Made by a program: the position numbers and the translations under genes
Notes under the pieces: model-generated
What the model saw: only the letters and a program-made list of their open reading frames with translations
The model's database searches: none
What the model was told of the DNA's origin: nothing
Shown: one piece after another, positions 1 through 14,172 of the stretch
Layout: every line of letters begins with the position of its first letter
Position numbering within the stretch: position 1 is the stretch's first letter
Assembly (NCBI RefSeq): GCF_001632745.1
Contig: NZ_LQRT01000001.1
Span: 62,001-126,000, forward strand
Direction: 5' to 3'
DNA: 64,000 nt
Source: Aquimarina aggregata
GTDB taxonomy: Bacteria; Bacteroidota; Bacteroidia; Flavobacteriales; Flavobacteriaceae

Positions 1-68
1 CGCAAGTACTCAGGTCTCAATTAGAAACTATAGAAAAAATCAAAAACCTTACAGTAACTACTGATTAA
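1..68 (+). CDS. 3' end of an upstream gene (partial)
   Basis: An open frame enters from the left edge and stops at TAA 66-68, giving a C-terminal tail that ends LETIEKIKNLTVTTD. The Leu/Glu/Lys-rich pattern would suit the end of a coiled coil. The other two forward frames also stop within about 65 bases, so the frame choice rests only on protein-like composition. No function can be assigned from 21 residues. Confidence 0.35.
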   Translation, partial: QVLRSQLETIEKIKNLTVTTD

Positions 69-162
69 CAACTACTTATGTTAAAATTATTTTAAATAAA
101 TATTGACCATCTGGTTTGGTTCTGTTTTAAATTATCTTAGTAATAACTTAAAACCTCACCAC

Positions 163-2022
163 ATGAAATCTTCTAAAAATAATACACTAAAAGCTCATTT
201 TTTGGTGTGCCTTACTATATGTATTTGCACAGTTTGCACATCACTATCAGGTCAATCTATTTTTAAAAATGCCTCTAATCAAATCCCACAAGTTACACCA
301 ACAGGTGCAGACTCTTTTGATTCGGATCTTGTAGATGTTGATGGCGATGGAGATTTGGATATTTTTATTGCTGAAGGTACTGCTGGATTCTCTGGTCGTG
401 CCAATCGACTTTTGATAAACAATCAAGGATTTTTTACAGATGTTTCAGAAAGTAATTTACCCATATCCCTTAATCCTGCAAATAGTATAAGTGCAGATTA
501 TGGTGATATTGATAATGATGGAGATGTGGATATTGTAGTAACTAATCTAGGACCAACACAATTACTACTAAATCAAGGTAATGGTATATTTTCTGATGAG
601 AGTATCAACTTATTACCACCTCCTCCTATCAATATATTTGAAGATATTTCTACCGAAATAGGTTTTGAAGATGTAAATAAAGATGGACTTCTAGATATTT
701 TTATTGCTAATGAAATACCTCCGATACCAGATATAGGACCAGCAGGAGCGCAGAATTTTCTATACATCCAAAATACAGATGGAACTTTTTCTAACGAATC
801 TTTAAGTCGTTTACCAAATGTAAAAAATCAAACAGGAAGCTTTGTCTTTGGCGACATTGATAGCGATGGCGATAATGATCTTATTATAGCTAATGTTGGT
901 CAAAATCAAGTTTTGATCAATGATGGAAATGGTTTTTTTACTAATGAGACCGAATTGAGAATCTCTCAACAAAATACAGCTAGCCGCGCTATGGTGTTAG
1001 CAGACATTGACAATGACACAGATCTTGATCTCATTATTGCAAACAGTAATTCAGAACAAAATCAGGTTTTTATAAATGATTCAAAAGGTTTTTTTCAAGA
1101 AAACACGACAAATGCATTACCAGAAAAAATAGATACAAGTACCGACGTAAAACTTTTTGACTTTAATTATGACGGTTACCTTGATATCATTTTTGCCAAT
1201 TCTGCTCCTAATCCGATGGGGCCAGCTGGAGGTGGTCACCCTTTAGCTCCTGCCCCAGATATACTCTACATAAATGATGGTTCAGGAATCTTTACTGACG
1301 CTTCTTCTATTTTCTTACCGCAAAACAATGATATTAGTTTTGATATTGAAATTGCCGATGTTAATGGTGATTGTTTAGACGATATATTAGTATCAAATGC
1401 AAATGATGGGATCGAAAAATTATATTTACGAGATAGTACTCCTCAAACTCAATTTACCAATATAGTACCATTTACCACTTGTATTACTGATAATCATGAT
1501 GGTACTTTAACAGCGACCTTTGGATACACTAATTCAACTCAAAACACAGTATATATCCCTAAAAGTAATAGAAACAAATTAATTGCTGCTACCAGAAACC
1601 CTCCGGTTATCTTTTTCCCTGGTACGCATACAGATGTATTTTCTGCAACTTTTAGAGTAAGTATGGCGTGGATAATTAATAAAGATATTGCGATCGCCAC
1701 GAGAAGAAACTCAATGTGTGATACTGATATATTTACCAAGAATAATGACGAAGATTTTAATTTAGAGATCACGAATTACCCTAATCCATTTTCAGGATCC
1801 ACAACAATTAAATATACTATTCCACAAGCAGATATGGTTGAAATACTATTATATGATCAATCAGGAAGAATTATTAAGATTATACAAAAATCACATCAAA
1901 GCAAAGGTTCACATAGCATACAACTTAATGCTACTACTCTTGGACTTAAAAATGGTATGTACTTTTATAAAATTACATCTGGACAAAGTAGCTCAATTAA
2001 ATCTCTTATAAAAAATGGATAA
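163..2022 (+). CDS. Secreted FG-GAP/VCBS repeat protein with type IX sorting domain
   Basis: The protein is a predicted surface or secreted beta-propeller. I chose ATG 163 because it opens directly into a signal peptide (MKSSKNNTLKAHFLVCLTIC, ending near SLSGQS); an in-frame start 60 bases upstream would add 20 residues before it. Repeated Ca-binding-type motifs follow, such as DVDGDGDLD, DIDNDGDVD, DIDSDGDNDL and DIDNDTDLDL, spaced about 60 residues apart as in FG-GAP/VCBS propellers. The last 80 residues (NYPNPFSGSTTIKY, LYDQSGRII, GMYFYKI) match the type A C-terminal sorting domain of type IX secretion cargo. The ligand is unknown. The gene converges with the transporter gene downstream. 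Confidence 0.85.
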   Translation: MKSSKNNTLKAHFLVCLTICICTVCTSLSGQSIFKNASNQIPQVTPTGADSFDSDLVDVDGDGDLDIFIAEGTAGFSGRANRLLINNQGFFTDVSESNLPISLNPANSISADYGDIDNDGDVDIVVTNLGPTQLLLNQGNGIFSDESINLLPPPPINIFEDISTEIGFEDVNKDGLLDIFIANEIPPIPDIGPAGAQNFLYIQNTDGTFSNESLSRLPNVKNQTGSFVFGDIDSDGDNDLIIANVGQNQVLINDGNGFFTNETELRISQQNTASRAMVLADIDNDTDLDLIIANSNSEQNQVFINDSKGFFQENTTNALPEKIDTSTDVKLFDFNYDGYLDIIFANSAPNPMGPAGGGHPLAPAPDILYINDGSGIFTDASSIFLPQNNDISFDIEIADVNGDCLDDILVSNANDGIEKLYLRDSTPQTQFTNIVPFTTCITDNHDGTLTATFGYTNSTQNTVYIPKSNRNKLIAATRNPPVIFFPGTHTDVFSATFRVSMAWIINKDIAIATRRNSMCDTDIFTKNNDEDFNLEITNYPNPFSGSTTIKYTIPQADMVEILLYDQSGRIIKIIQKSHQSKGSHSIQLNATTLGLKNGMYFYKITSGQSSSIKSLIKNG

Positions 2023-2048
2023 TAAATTCATTAATTTTGTACATGTTT

Positions 2049-2918
2049 TTAGTTCTTTAAAGCTGCTTTACTCTTTTTAATACCAAAATAAATAATAAAG
2101 CCTCCTGTAAAAAACATTAATAAACTATATACTGCGGGAGCTATTGCAAACGAACTGTTTTCTAAAATAACGACTGCTACCGTAATTGCTAAGGTTCCAT
2201 TCTGAATTCCTGATTCTATTGCAATAGAAATAGCACTTTCATTTCTAAGCTTGAAAATTTTAGCAGAATAATACCCAATCATCATGGTACCAATATTCAA
2301 ACATAAAGCAATAAGACCCGCTTGTTCAAAATATGAAATCATATTGTCTTTTTCTTTAATCGAAATACCTATAATTACCAGAGCAAGCACTATTCCAGAA
2401 GCTATACGAACCGGTTTTGCCATGTTTAAAGCAAATGACTCTTTGTAATGTCTTATTACCATTCCTATGATTACGGGGATAATTGTTATTATCATTATTC
2501 GAATTATAGTTCCCGGGATATCTAAGGCAATCGTTCTGGATTCATCCAAAAAATGTAATAATGCAATATTTACGATAAAAGGAATCGTAAAAATAGACAC
2601 AAAACTACTTATCGCCGTGAGCGTTACTGATAAAGCTACATCACCTTTTGCTAAGTGAGAAATCAAATTTGACGTAGCTCCTCCGGGGCAAGCAGCCAAG
2701 ATCATAATTCCGATAGCAATTTCTGGTCGTAAAGAAAATGTAGAAGCTAGCAAAAATCCTAATAAAGGCAGGATAATTAGCTGATTAGTTAACCCAATAA
2801 CTATCGCTTTTGGATAAATTAAAATTCTTTTAAAATCATCAACAACAAGAGATAACCCCATCCCCAACATAATTATTATTAATGATGAAGCTAAAATAAT
2901 TGTTGATACATTATCCAT
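2049..2918 (-). CDS. Bile acid:sodium symporter family transporter
   Basis: A 289-residue inner-membrane protein with about nine hydrophobic segments. The LAACPGGATSNLISHLAKGD segment (around residues 73-92) is the family signature of the bile acid:Na+ symporter (BASS) family, where the conserved polar residues bind sodium. The second conserved half is seen at ESGIQNGTLAITVA. Bacterial members carry diverse organic anions, so the substrate cannot be named. It stands alone, convergent with the FG-GAP gene and divergent from the symporter gene at 3152, with 233 bp between. Confidence 0.85.
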   Translation of the reverse strand: MDNVSTIILASSLIIIMLGMGLSLVVDDFKRILIYPKAIVIGLTNQLIILPLLGFLLASTFSLRPEIAIGIMILAACPGGATSNLISHLAKGDVALSVTLTAISSFVSIFTIPFIVNIALLHFLDESRTIALDIPGTIIRIMIITIIPVIIGMVIRHYKESFALNMAKPVRIASGIVLALVIIGISIKEKDNMISYFEQAGLIALCLNIGTMMIGYYSAKIFKLRNESAISIAIESGIQNGTLAITVAVVILENSSFAIAPAVYSLLMFFTGGFIIYFGIKKSKAALKN

Positions 2919-3151
2919 AATAAATAGTAGTTATTTTTAAAGCAATATAAAACATTTAATATAAATTTTAAGAATACCTCACTATTCACAAAAAAGAATG
3001 TTTAAAATTTTGATAAATAAAAGGATCTAAATGCATATTTTAAAGTAATATTTTTTAAGTTTGACAAATTATGCTACTCTGTGCTACATACAGGTAACTA
3101 TTTTAATCCTGATTCTTTTAAAAAAGTATCACCTTAATACTCTTCGAAACT

Positions 3152-4744
3152 ATGCTGGCTGTTTCTACATTTATACTATTCACCTTGCTTGTTGCGTATA
3201 TATCTTATCGTAAAACCAAAGGAGAAGCTCTAAATACATCTGATGGATACTTTTTAGGAGGAAGAAGTCTCGGATGGTTCGTTATTGGTGGATCACTCTT
3301 TTTAACCAATATGAGTGCTAATAACTTTATCGGAGAAAATGAACAGGTATATAATGATAGTGTTGCTGTAATGGCTTGGGGGATGACCTCTATATTATCC
3401 TTAATTATAGTATCCGAATTTATTCTACCCATTTATCTCAAAAATGGATCTGTAACCACACCCGACTTTTTAGAAGATAGGTTTGATTCGAGTATAAAAA
3501 AATGGATATCTATTATATTTCTAGTTGGGTATGTTATTAATATGATGCCACCGGTTTTATATGCAGGTGCAGTAGCTTTTAATGGAATGTTTGATCTCTC
3601 TGGCGTTTTTGGATTAAGCAATTGGGCTACAATATGGATTCTTGTGTGGTCTATTGGTATCGTAGGAAGTATATATGCCATTTTTGGAGGATTAAAGGCA
3701 ATTGCTGTTTCTGATGCAATCAATGGTATAGGCCTTGTTATTGGTGGTTTGTTAGTTCCGTTTTTTGGATTACTATACATAGGAGAAGGTAGTTTTTCTG
3801 TAGGTCTCGACATGATCTTAACACAAAACACAGAGCACCTTAATGCTATAGGCAAACCCGATTCTCCCGTTCCCTTTAGCACATTATTTACAGGTATGCT
3901 ATTGGTTAACTTAAATTACTGGGGAACCGAACAATATATCATGCAACGTGTTTTAGGAGCCAAAAATTTAGCTGCAGGTCAAAAGGGTATTGCACTGGCA
4001 AGTGTGTTAAAAGTAATCTCTCCGATTTTATTAAATATTCCAGGACTTATAGCCTTGCATATCTATTTTAACGTAGAGAACACTGCAGAGATTTATCCGC
4101 GTTTAATTGGGGATGTAATGCCAGAATATTTAACAGGGTTTATGGCAGCCATCATTTTTGGGGCAGCACTTACTACATTTAATTCTGGTCTTAATAGTTC
4201 TAGTACTTTATTTATGTTAAATATTTACAAGCCATACCTAAAGGATAAAAACAAAGAAATTGGAGATTTAAAACTAATCAAGAAAAGTAAATATTTACAG
4301 GTATTTCTGGCTATGACCGCTATGTTTATCGCTCCTTTTATAGCTTTCGTAGATGGTGGTTTTTTTGACTATATCCAAAAAGTGGCCGGATTTTTTAGTG
4401 TACCTATATTCACAATTCTATTCGTAGGATTTGTCACTAAAAAAGTACCTCCAATTGGTGCTAAAGTAGCTCTGATATTTTTTATCACCTGTTACGGACT
4501 TACGCAATTGGTATTCGATACAGGTCTACATTTTCTTCATATAATGGCAATTTTGTTTCTAACAAGTACGGCAATCATGCTATTCTTTGGTAAATTCTAT
4601 CCTATGAAAGTGCCGTATAAACCAATAGATAAAAAAATAGTAGATATTAAACCCTGGAAATATAGACACCTAATATCCTTATTACTTATCATTATTGTAA
4701 TCGCAACTTATATTTTCTTTTCCCCATTAGGTGTGGCATCGTAA
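3152..4744 (+). CDS. Sodium:solute symporter (SSS/SLC5 family), probable galactoside importer
   Basis: A 530-residue integral membrane protein with about 13-14 hydrophobic segments. SSS-family features are seen: the N-terminal GGRSLGWFVIGGSLFLTNMS segment, YAIFGGLKAIAVSD around residues 177-190, and FGAALTTFNSGLNSSSTLF near the sodium-site helix. It is the first gene of a tight plus-strand group with an alpha-galactosidase (21 bp downstream) and a beta-galactosidase. Both hydrolases lack signal peptides and should be cytoplasmic, so the symporter is inferred to import their galactoside substrate. That substrate assignment comes from context only. Confidence 0.85.
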   Translation: MLAVSTFILFTLLVAYISYRKTKGEALNTSDGYFLGGRSLGWFVIGGSLFLTNMSANNFIGENEQVYNDSVAVMAWGMTSILSLIIVSEFILPIYLKNGSVTTPDFLEDRFDSSIKKWISIIFLVGYVINMMPPVLYAGAVAFNGMFDLSGVFGLSNWATIWILVWSIGIVGSIYAIFGGLKAIAVSDAINGIGLVIGGLLVPFFGLLYIGEGSFSVGLDMILTQNTEHLNAIGKPDSPVPFSTLFTGMLLVNLNYWGTEQYIMQRVLGAKNLAAGQKGIALASVLKVISPILLNIPGLIALHIYFNVENTAEIYPRLIGDVMPEYLTGFMAAIIFGAALTTFNSGLNSSSTLFMLNIYKPYLKDKNKEIGDLKLIKKSKYLQVFLAMTAMFIAPFIAFVDGGFFDYIQKVAGFFSVPIFTILFVGFVTKKVPPIGAKVALIFFITCYGLTQLVFDTGLHFLHIMAILFLTSTAIMLFFGKFYPMKVPYKPIDKKIVDIKPWKYRHLISLLLIIIVIATYIFFSPLGVAS

Positions 4745-4765
4745 CAAGAATAACTCAATATCATT

Positions 4766-9671
<4,906 letters not shown>

Positions 9672-9786
9672 CCATCTTAGACTATTTTGTACAGGATACT
9701 GTTTTTCAAGTTAAGATAACCTTAAGAGTTACTGTTTTTTAATTTATTTATATTTAGGGACTAAATTAATTCAACATTCTCAGTCA

Positions 9787-12700
9787 ATGAAATTTTACAC
9801 TAATCAGCATAGGATTGTCTATGCCCTTTTTTTTCTAATCTCTTTTATTGGAATATCTCAGGAAAACAAAACGCAAAATGATACTATTAAAAAAGCTACA
9901 AAAGAGCTTCCTCTAGAACCTGAACGAACTATTTCTTTCACCACAGAGAAAGGAACTTGGATTTCTCTAGATGTAAGTCCCGACGGAAAAACTATTGTCT
10001 TTGATCTTATAGGTGATATTTACACCATACCCATTGCAGGAGGTAATGCTACACAAATAACAAAAGGAATGGCTTATGATGTACACCCTAGATATAGTCC
10101 TGACGGTAAATCATTAGTTTTTATTTCTGATAAAAGTGGATCAGATAATATTTGGACTTTAGACCTTTCTACCAAAGAGGATAAACAAATCACCAAAGAA
10201 AAAAAGCATAATTTCTATTCTGCAGAATGGACTCCTGATGGAGAATATATCGTTGGATCAAAAGGACGTGGTAGTATTAAATTACATGTTTATCATAAAG
10301 AAAGTGGTTCAGGAAGTCAATTGTTTGATAAGCCAGAAGATGTAAAAGCTATTGACCCGGCTATTAGCCCCGATGGTAAACTACTATATTTCTCAAGACG
10401 TAAAGGTTCCTGGGATTATAACGCCCAATTACCACAATATCAAATAGGAACTTATGACATGGAAGATGGAGATGTTGATATCATAACATCTCGATATGGA
10501 TCTGCATTTACTCCAACACTCTCTAATGATGGCAATTGGTTGGTATATGGTTCTCGTTTTGAGGACGAAACAGGACTTATGCTTAGAAACTTAAAAACAG
10601 GAAAAGAACGTTGGTTAGCCTACCCTGTACAAAGAGATGAACAAGAATCTATAGCACCACTAGGCGTCTTACCAGCAATGTCTTTTACACCTGATAGTAA
10701 AAACCTTATCGCTTCGTATGGTGGTAAAATATATAAGATTTCTTTAGAGAATAATGCCGCAACAGAAATTCCTTTCAAAGTAGATGTTAAACTCAATCTA
10801 GGACCTAGATTAGATTTTAAATACCCTATAAAAGATGACAAAAATGCTTTAGTGACTCAGATACGTGATGCAAAACCGTCTCCAGATGGTTCTAAACTCG
10901 CGTTTACAGCATTAAATCGTTTATATCTTATGAATTTGCCTAACGGTACTCCTAAAAGGCTAACTACAAACAACTTTACCGAAGCGCAGCCAACATGGTC
11001 TCCTGACGGAAAATACATTGTATATACAACCTGGAAACAAGGAGGAGGGCATTTGTTTAAAGTTAATATCGAAGGGAGACCTAAACCAATACAGTTAACA
11101 AAAGAATCAGGTATATATACTAAACCATCTTGGTCTTATCGCTCTAATCGAATTGCATTTCATAAAGGATCAGCACAGGTCTATGATGATGCAATAAATC
11201 CATTTTCAAATGGAGTTCAGGAAGATTTAGTCTGGATACCCGCAGCAGGTGGTGATATTAAGATGATCGACAAAACTAAAGGAAGACAAAACCCTCACTT
11301 TACCAAAGTAGATGATCGTATTTACTTAACTAGCAATAAAAAAGGGCTAATTTCTATTCGATGGGATGGATCTGACGAAAAACAACACTTAGAATTAACT
11401 GGAATTACCACTTATGGTTTTCGTGATAGCTCTGGTAAAGACGATCATCATCATGTAATGGATGCTTGTTTTGCTTTGTTATCCAAACAATACGGTGCTG
11501 CAAATAAAAATGCTTCACGGCCATCTGAAATACAAATTTCTCCTGACGGAAAAACAGCCTTAGCACAAATAAATAATGATATTTATACCGTCATTATTCC
11601 AAGATATGGTAAAACACCATCTATATCCCTAGCAAAAGCTGATCAAGCAGCTTTTCCTGCTATGAAACTAACAGTTATGGGAGGAGAATTTCCTAGCTGG
11701 TCTACAGACAGTAAAAAAATTCATTGGTCTTTGGGAGCAAGTCACTTTAGATATGACATTGCAGCTGGAAAAAAGTTTGCCGATAGCTTAGCTGCTGCTA
11801 AAAAGAAAGAAAAAGAACTTAAGAAAACTGAAAAAAAATCTGATTCTACAAAAACCGACGATAAAGAAAAAAAGAAGGAACCTAAATTTGAAGCCCAAGA
11901 GTTTAAAGTAAAAGTCACGTATGAAAAAGACACTCCAAAAGGTAATTTATTATTAAAGGGAGGACGACTTATTACAATGAATGGTTCTGAAGTAATTGAA
12001 AACGGAGATATTTTAGTAGAAAATAATAGAATTAAAGCTATTGGAGTTTCAGGAAGCTTAACTGTACCTTCCAATACAAAAACTATAGATGTTTCTGGAA
12101 AAACTCTGGTGCCTGGATTTATTGATACCCATGCACATATGAGACCCACTTGGGGCATTCATAAAAATCAAGCTTGGACATATTCTGCTAATCTTGCTTA
12201 CGGGGTAACTACAACCCGTGACCCTCAAACTGGCACTACAGATGTCCTTACCTACTCTGATATGGTAGAAGCTGGTACACTGCACGGACCACGTATATAT
12301 AGTACTGGTCCAGGTGTCGGATTCTGGCAATATCAAATAGAGAGTCTGGATCATGCAAAAGATGTATTAAAGCAGTACAGCCACTATTACAATACCAAAA
12401 GTATCAAAATGTATATGGTTGGTAATCGTCAGCAAAGACAATGGATCATTATGGCGGCAAAAGAATTGAAATTAATACCTACAACAGAAGGAGCTCTTAA
12501 TTTTAAATTAAATATGACGCAATTATTGGACGGATATCCAGGTCATGAGCACTCGTTACCTATCTATCCTATTTATAAAGATGTCGTAAAAACTATTGCC
12601 GATTCTAAAATGGCATTAACACCAACTCTATTAGTTTCTTATGGAGGGCCTTGGGCAGAAAACTATTATTACTCACGAGAAAATGTGTGGGGGGATCAAA

Positions 12701-13197
12701 AAATACAATACTTTACTCCCTACGAAGAATTAGCACGTAAATCTAGAAGAAGACCAGGATGGTTTATGGATGAAGAACATGTGTTTAAAAAGCATGCAGA
12801 ATTTATGAAAGATTTAGTTGAAGCAGGAGGTCTTGCTGGTGTTGGAAGTCATGGACAATTACAAGGCCTAGGATTTCATTGGGAATTATGGTCTGTAGGT
12901 AGTGGCGGAATGAAAGATCATGATGCGCTTAAAGTCGCTACAATACTAGGAGCGCAGGCGTTAGGCCTAGATAATGACCTAGGAAGTCTTGAAAAAGGAA
13001 AGCTTGCCGATATATTGATTCTAGCAAAAAATCCATTAGAAAATATTCGTAATACAAATACACTTACGCGAGTTATAAAAAATGGTAGAGTATATAATGC
13101 CGATACGTTAGATGAAGTATGGCCTAAAGAACAAAAAGCTGAAGTTTTTCATTGGCAAACTAAAAAACCAAAGGGAATCCCAGGGATCAAAAAATAA
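9787..13197 (+). CDS. Secreted beta-propeller/amidohydrolase fusion protein
   Basis: A 1136-residue exported protein. A signal peptide (ending near GISQEN) leads into WD40-like PD40/TolB propeller repeats, recognised by recurrent SPDGK motifs (DVSPDGKTI, RYSPDGKSL, AISPDGKLL, TWSPDGKYI, QISPDGKTA). A Lys/Glu/Asp-rich linker follows around residues 665-700, then an amidohydrolase domain with the metal motif DTHAHM (H782, H784) and the C-terminal LGSLEKGKLADILIL strand typical of imidazolonepropionase-like members. It probably cleaves a cyclic amide or peptide-like bond in the periplasm, but no substrate can be read from sequence. A hairpin terminator follows it. Confidence 0.85.
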   Translation: MKFYTNQHRIVYALFFLISFIGISQENKTQNDTIKKATKELPLEPERTISFTTEKGTWISLDVSPDGKTIVFDLIGDIYTIPIAGGNATQITKGMAYDVHPRYSPDGKSLVFISDKSGSDNIWTLDLSTKEDKQITKEKKHNFYSAEWTPDGEYIVGSKGRGSIKLHVYHKESGSGSQLFDKPEDVKAIDPAISPDGKLLYFSRRKGSWDYNAQLPQYQIGTYDMEDGDVDIITSRYGSAFTPTLSNDGNWLVYGSRFEDETGLMLRNLKTGKERWLAYPVQRDEQESIAPLGVLPAMSFTPDSKNLIASYGGKIYKISLENNAATEIPFKVDVKLNLGPRLDFKYPIKDDKNALVTQIRDAKPSPDGSKLAFTALNRLYLMNLPNGTPKRLTTNNFTEAQPTWSPDGKYIVYTTWKQGGGHLFKVNIEGRPKPIQLTKESGIYTKPSWSYRSNRIAFHKGSAQVYDDAINPFSNGVQEDLVWIPAAGGDIKMIDKTKGRQNPHFTKVDDRIYLTSNKKGLISIRWDGSDEKQHLELTGITTYGFRDSSGKDDHHHVMDACFALLSKQYGAANKNASRPSEIQISPDGKTALAQINNDIYTVIIPRYGKTPSISLAKADQAAFPAMKLTVMGGEFPSWSTDSKKIHWSLGASHFRYDIAAGKKFADSLAAAKKKEKELKKTEKKSDSTKTDDKEKKKEPKFEAQEFKVKVTYEKDTPKGNLLLKGGRLITMNGSEVIENGDILVENNRIKAIGVSGSLTVPSNTKTIDVSGKTLVPGFIDTHAHMRPTWGIHKNQAWTYSANLAYGVTTTRDPQTGTTDVLTYSDMVEAGTLHGPRIYSTGPGVGFWQYQIESLDHAKDVLKQYSHYYNTKSIKMYMVGNRQQRQWIIMAAKELKLIPTTEGALNFKLNMTQLLDGYPGHEHSLPIYPIYKDVVKTIADSKMALTPTLLVSYGGPWAENYYYSRENVWGDQKIQYFTPYEELARKSRRRPGWFMDEEHVFKKHAEFMKDLVEAGGLAGVGSHGQLQGLGFHWELWSVGSGGMKDHDALKVATILGAQALGLDNDLGSLEKGKLADILILAKNPLENIRNTNTLTRVIKNGRVYNADTLDEVWPKEQKAEVFHWQTKKPKGIPGIKK

Positions 13198-13240
13198 GTG
13201 TTTAAATTATTCAAATAATACCGTTTATATAAAATAAATT

Positions 13241-13275
13241 AAAAGTGCTAGTATCTTGCTAGCACTTTTAGTTTT
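13241..13275 (+). terminator. Rho-independent-type terminator of the amidohydrolase gene
   Basis: A perfect 11-bp stem (AAAAGTGCTAG at 13241-13251 and CTAGCACTTTT at 13259-13269) encloses a 7-base loop and is followed by a short T-rich tract. It lies 43 bases after the amidohydrolase stop codon. Confidence 0.75.
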
Positions 13276-13280
13276 AAGAA

Positions 13281-13609
13281 AAAATAGAAACTTCAATTAT
13301 AATTCTTTAATCTATTTTAAATGTTAAGGCTTTTTAATTACGGTACATTAAAATGCGAAATCTAGTTCATTACATTTTAATGGAGTATTAAGTGTATTTT
13401 AAACGGAAAAAGGCTATGCTTTCTCCGTATGTTTTAGCTTAAAAAACACACTAACCACTAACAATCAAGTAGTTGAATTCATATTACTCTATATAAATCT
13501 ATTTGTGGTATTAAACAAAATCAACCAAATTCAATGTTTTTAAAATCTAGAAATGACTATTTTTGTACATTCTTACAACCAAAAATCACTTTTAGACCCC
13601 CTAACTAAA
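13281..13609. other. Intergenic stretch with one further hairpin
   Basis: No coding frame is convincing here. An imperfect hairpin (arms around 13404-13411 and 13420-13427, CGGA/TCCG ends with an AAAAG/CTTT continuation) is the only structure I see. The rest is AT-rich and probably carries the promoter of the lipoprotein gene. Confidence 0.4.
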
Positions 13610-14137
13610 ATGACCAATCATTTATTTAAAACACCAAAACACTTATTTTCACTCCTTTTATTTTCAATAATTTTTTCATGTTCACCAATCAAATTAGATA
13701 CTACAAAAAATGAAGAAAGCAGTAGTCTAAAAGATCCTAAAGACATGATCATTTCAATCATTTTAAATGTCTATAAATCGTCCAGTACAAAGAAGGACTC
13801 ACTCTCTCTTTATGAAATCAGTATTGTAGATGGTCTTTTAAAAAAAGACATTACGCCAGCTCCTAAACGTGTTTCAGGAAAATGGATGTTATCTTTTTTA
13901 AACGCAGAACATGAACTAATTAAAAACACGATACTCGACGATCCATTGACCATAGAACATGAATATGTTATTGGTAACGAAGATGACCTTAAATTTGAGC
14001 ACGTAGAAATGCAACTTGAAAAGGCTACCTTAACCGTTCGGGCCAGATATTCACCAGACATGAAAGCTATTTTAATTGAAAAAACCGATTCTTTAGGAAA
14101 CCCCGGCGCAGCTAAACTATTTAAAATTCGAGAATAA
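13610..14137 (+). CDS. Putative lipoprotein upstream of the M64 peptidase
   Basis: I chose ATG 13610 because the protein then starts MTNHLFKTPKHLFSLLLFSI and reaches a lipobox-like IIFSC, giving a 175-residue predicted lipoprotein; an in-frame start at 13553 would bury the signal peptide. The mature part is charged, with a repeated-strand character (LSLYEISIVDGLLKKD, LTVRARYSP). I do not recognise a domain. It sits 35 bp upstream of a secreted M64 peptidase and may be co-transcribed, so a partner role such as inhibitor or accessory factor is possible but is only inferred from position. Confidence 0.7.
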   Translation: MTNHLFKTPKHLFSLLLFSIIFSCSPIKLDTTKNEESSSLKDPKDMIISIILNVYKSSSTKKDSLSLYEISIVDGLLKKDITPAPKRVSGKWMLSFLNAEHELIKNTILDDPLTIEHEYVIGNEDDLKFEHVEMQLEKATLTVRARYSPDMKAILIEKTDSLGNPGAAKLFKIRE

Positions 14138-14172
14138 TTCTCACTCATATTTTATCTTAAAACCTAAATCAC

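Noticed and set aside
11742..12158. 138-codon open frame antisense to the amidohydrolase gene
   Set aside because: Shadow of a well-supported gene on the other strand; the protein has no recognisable features.
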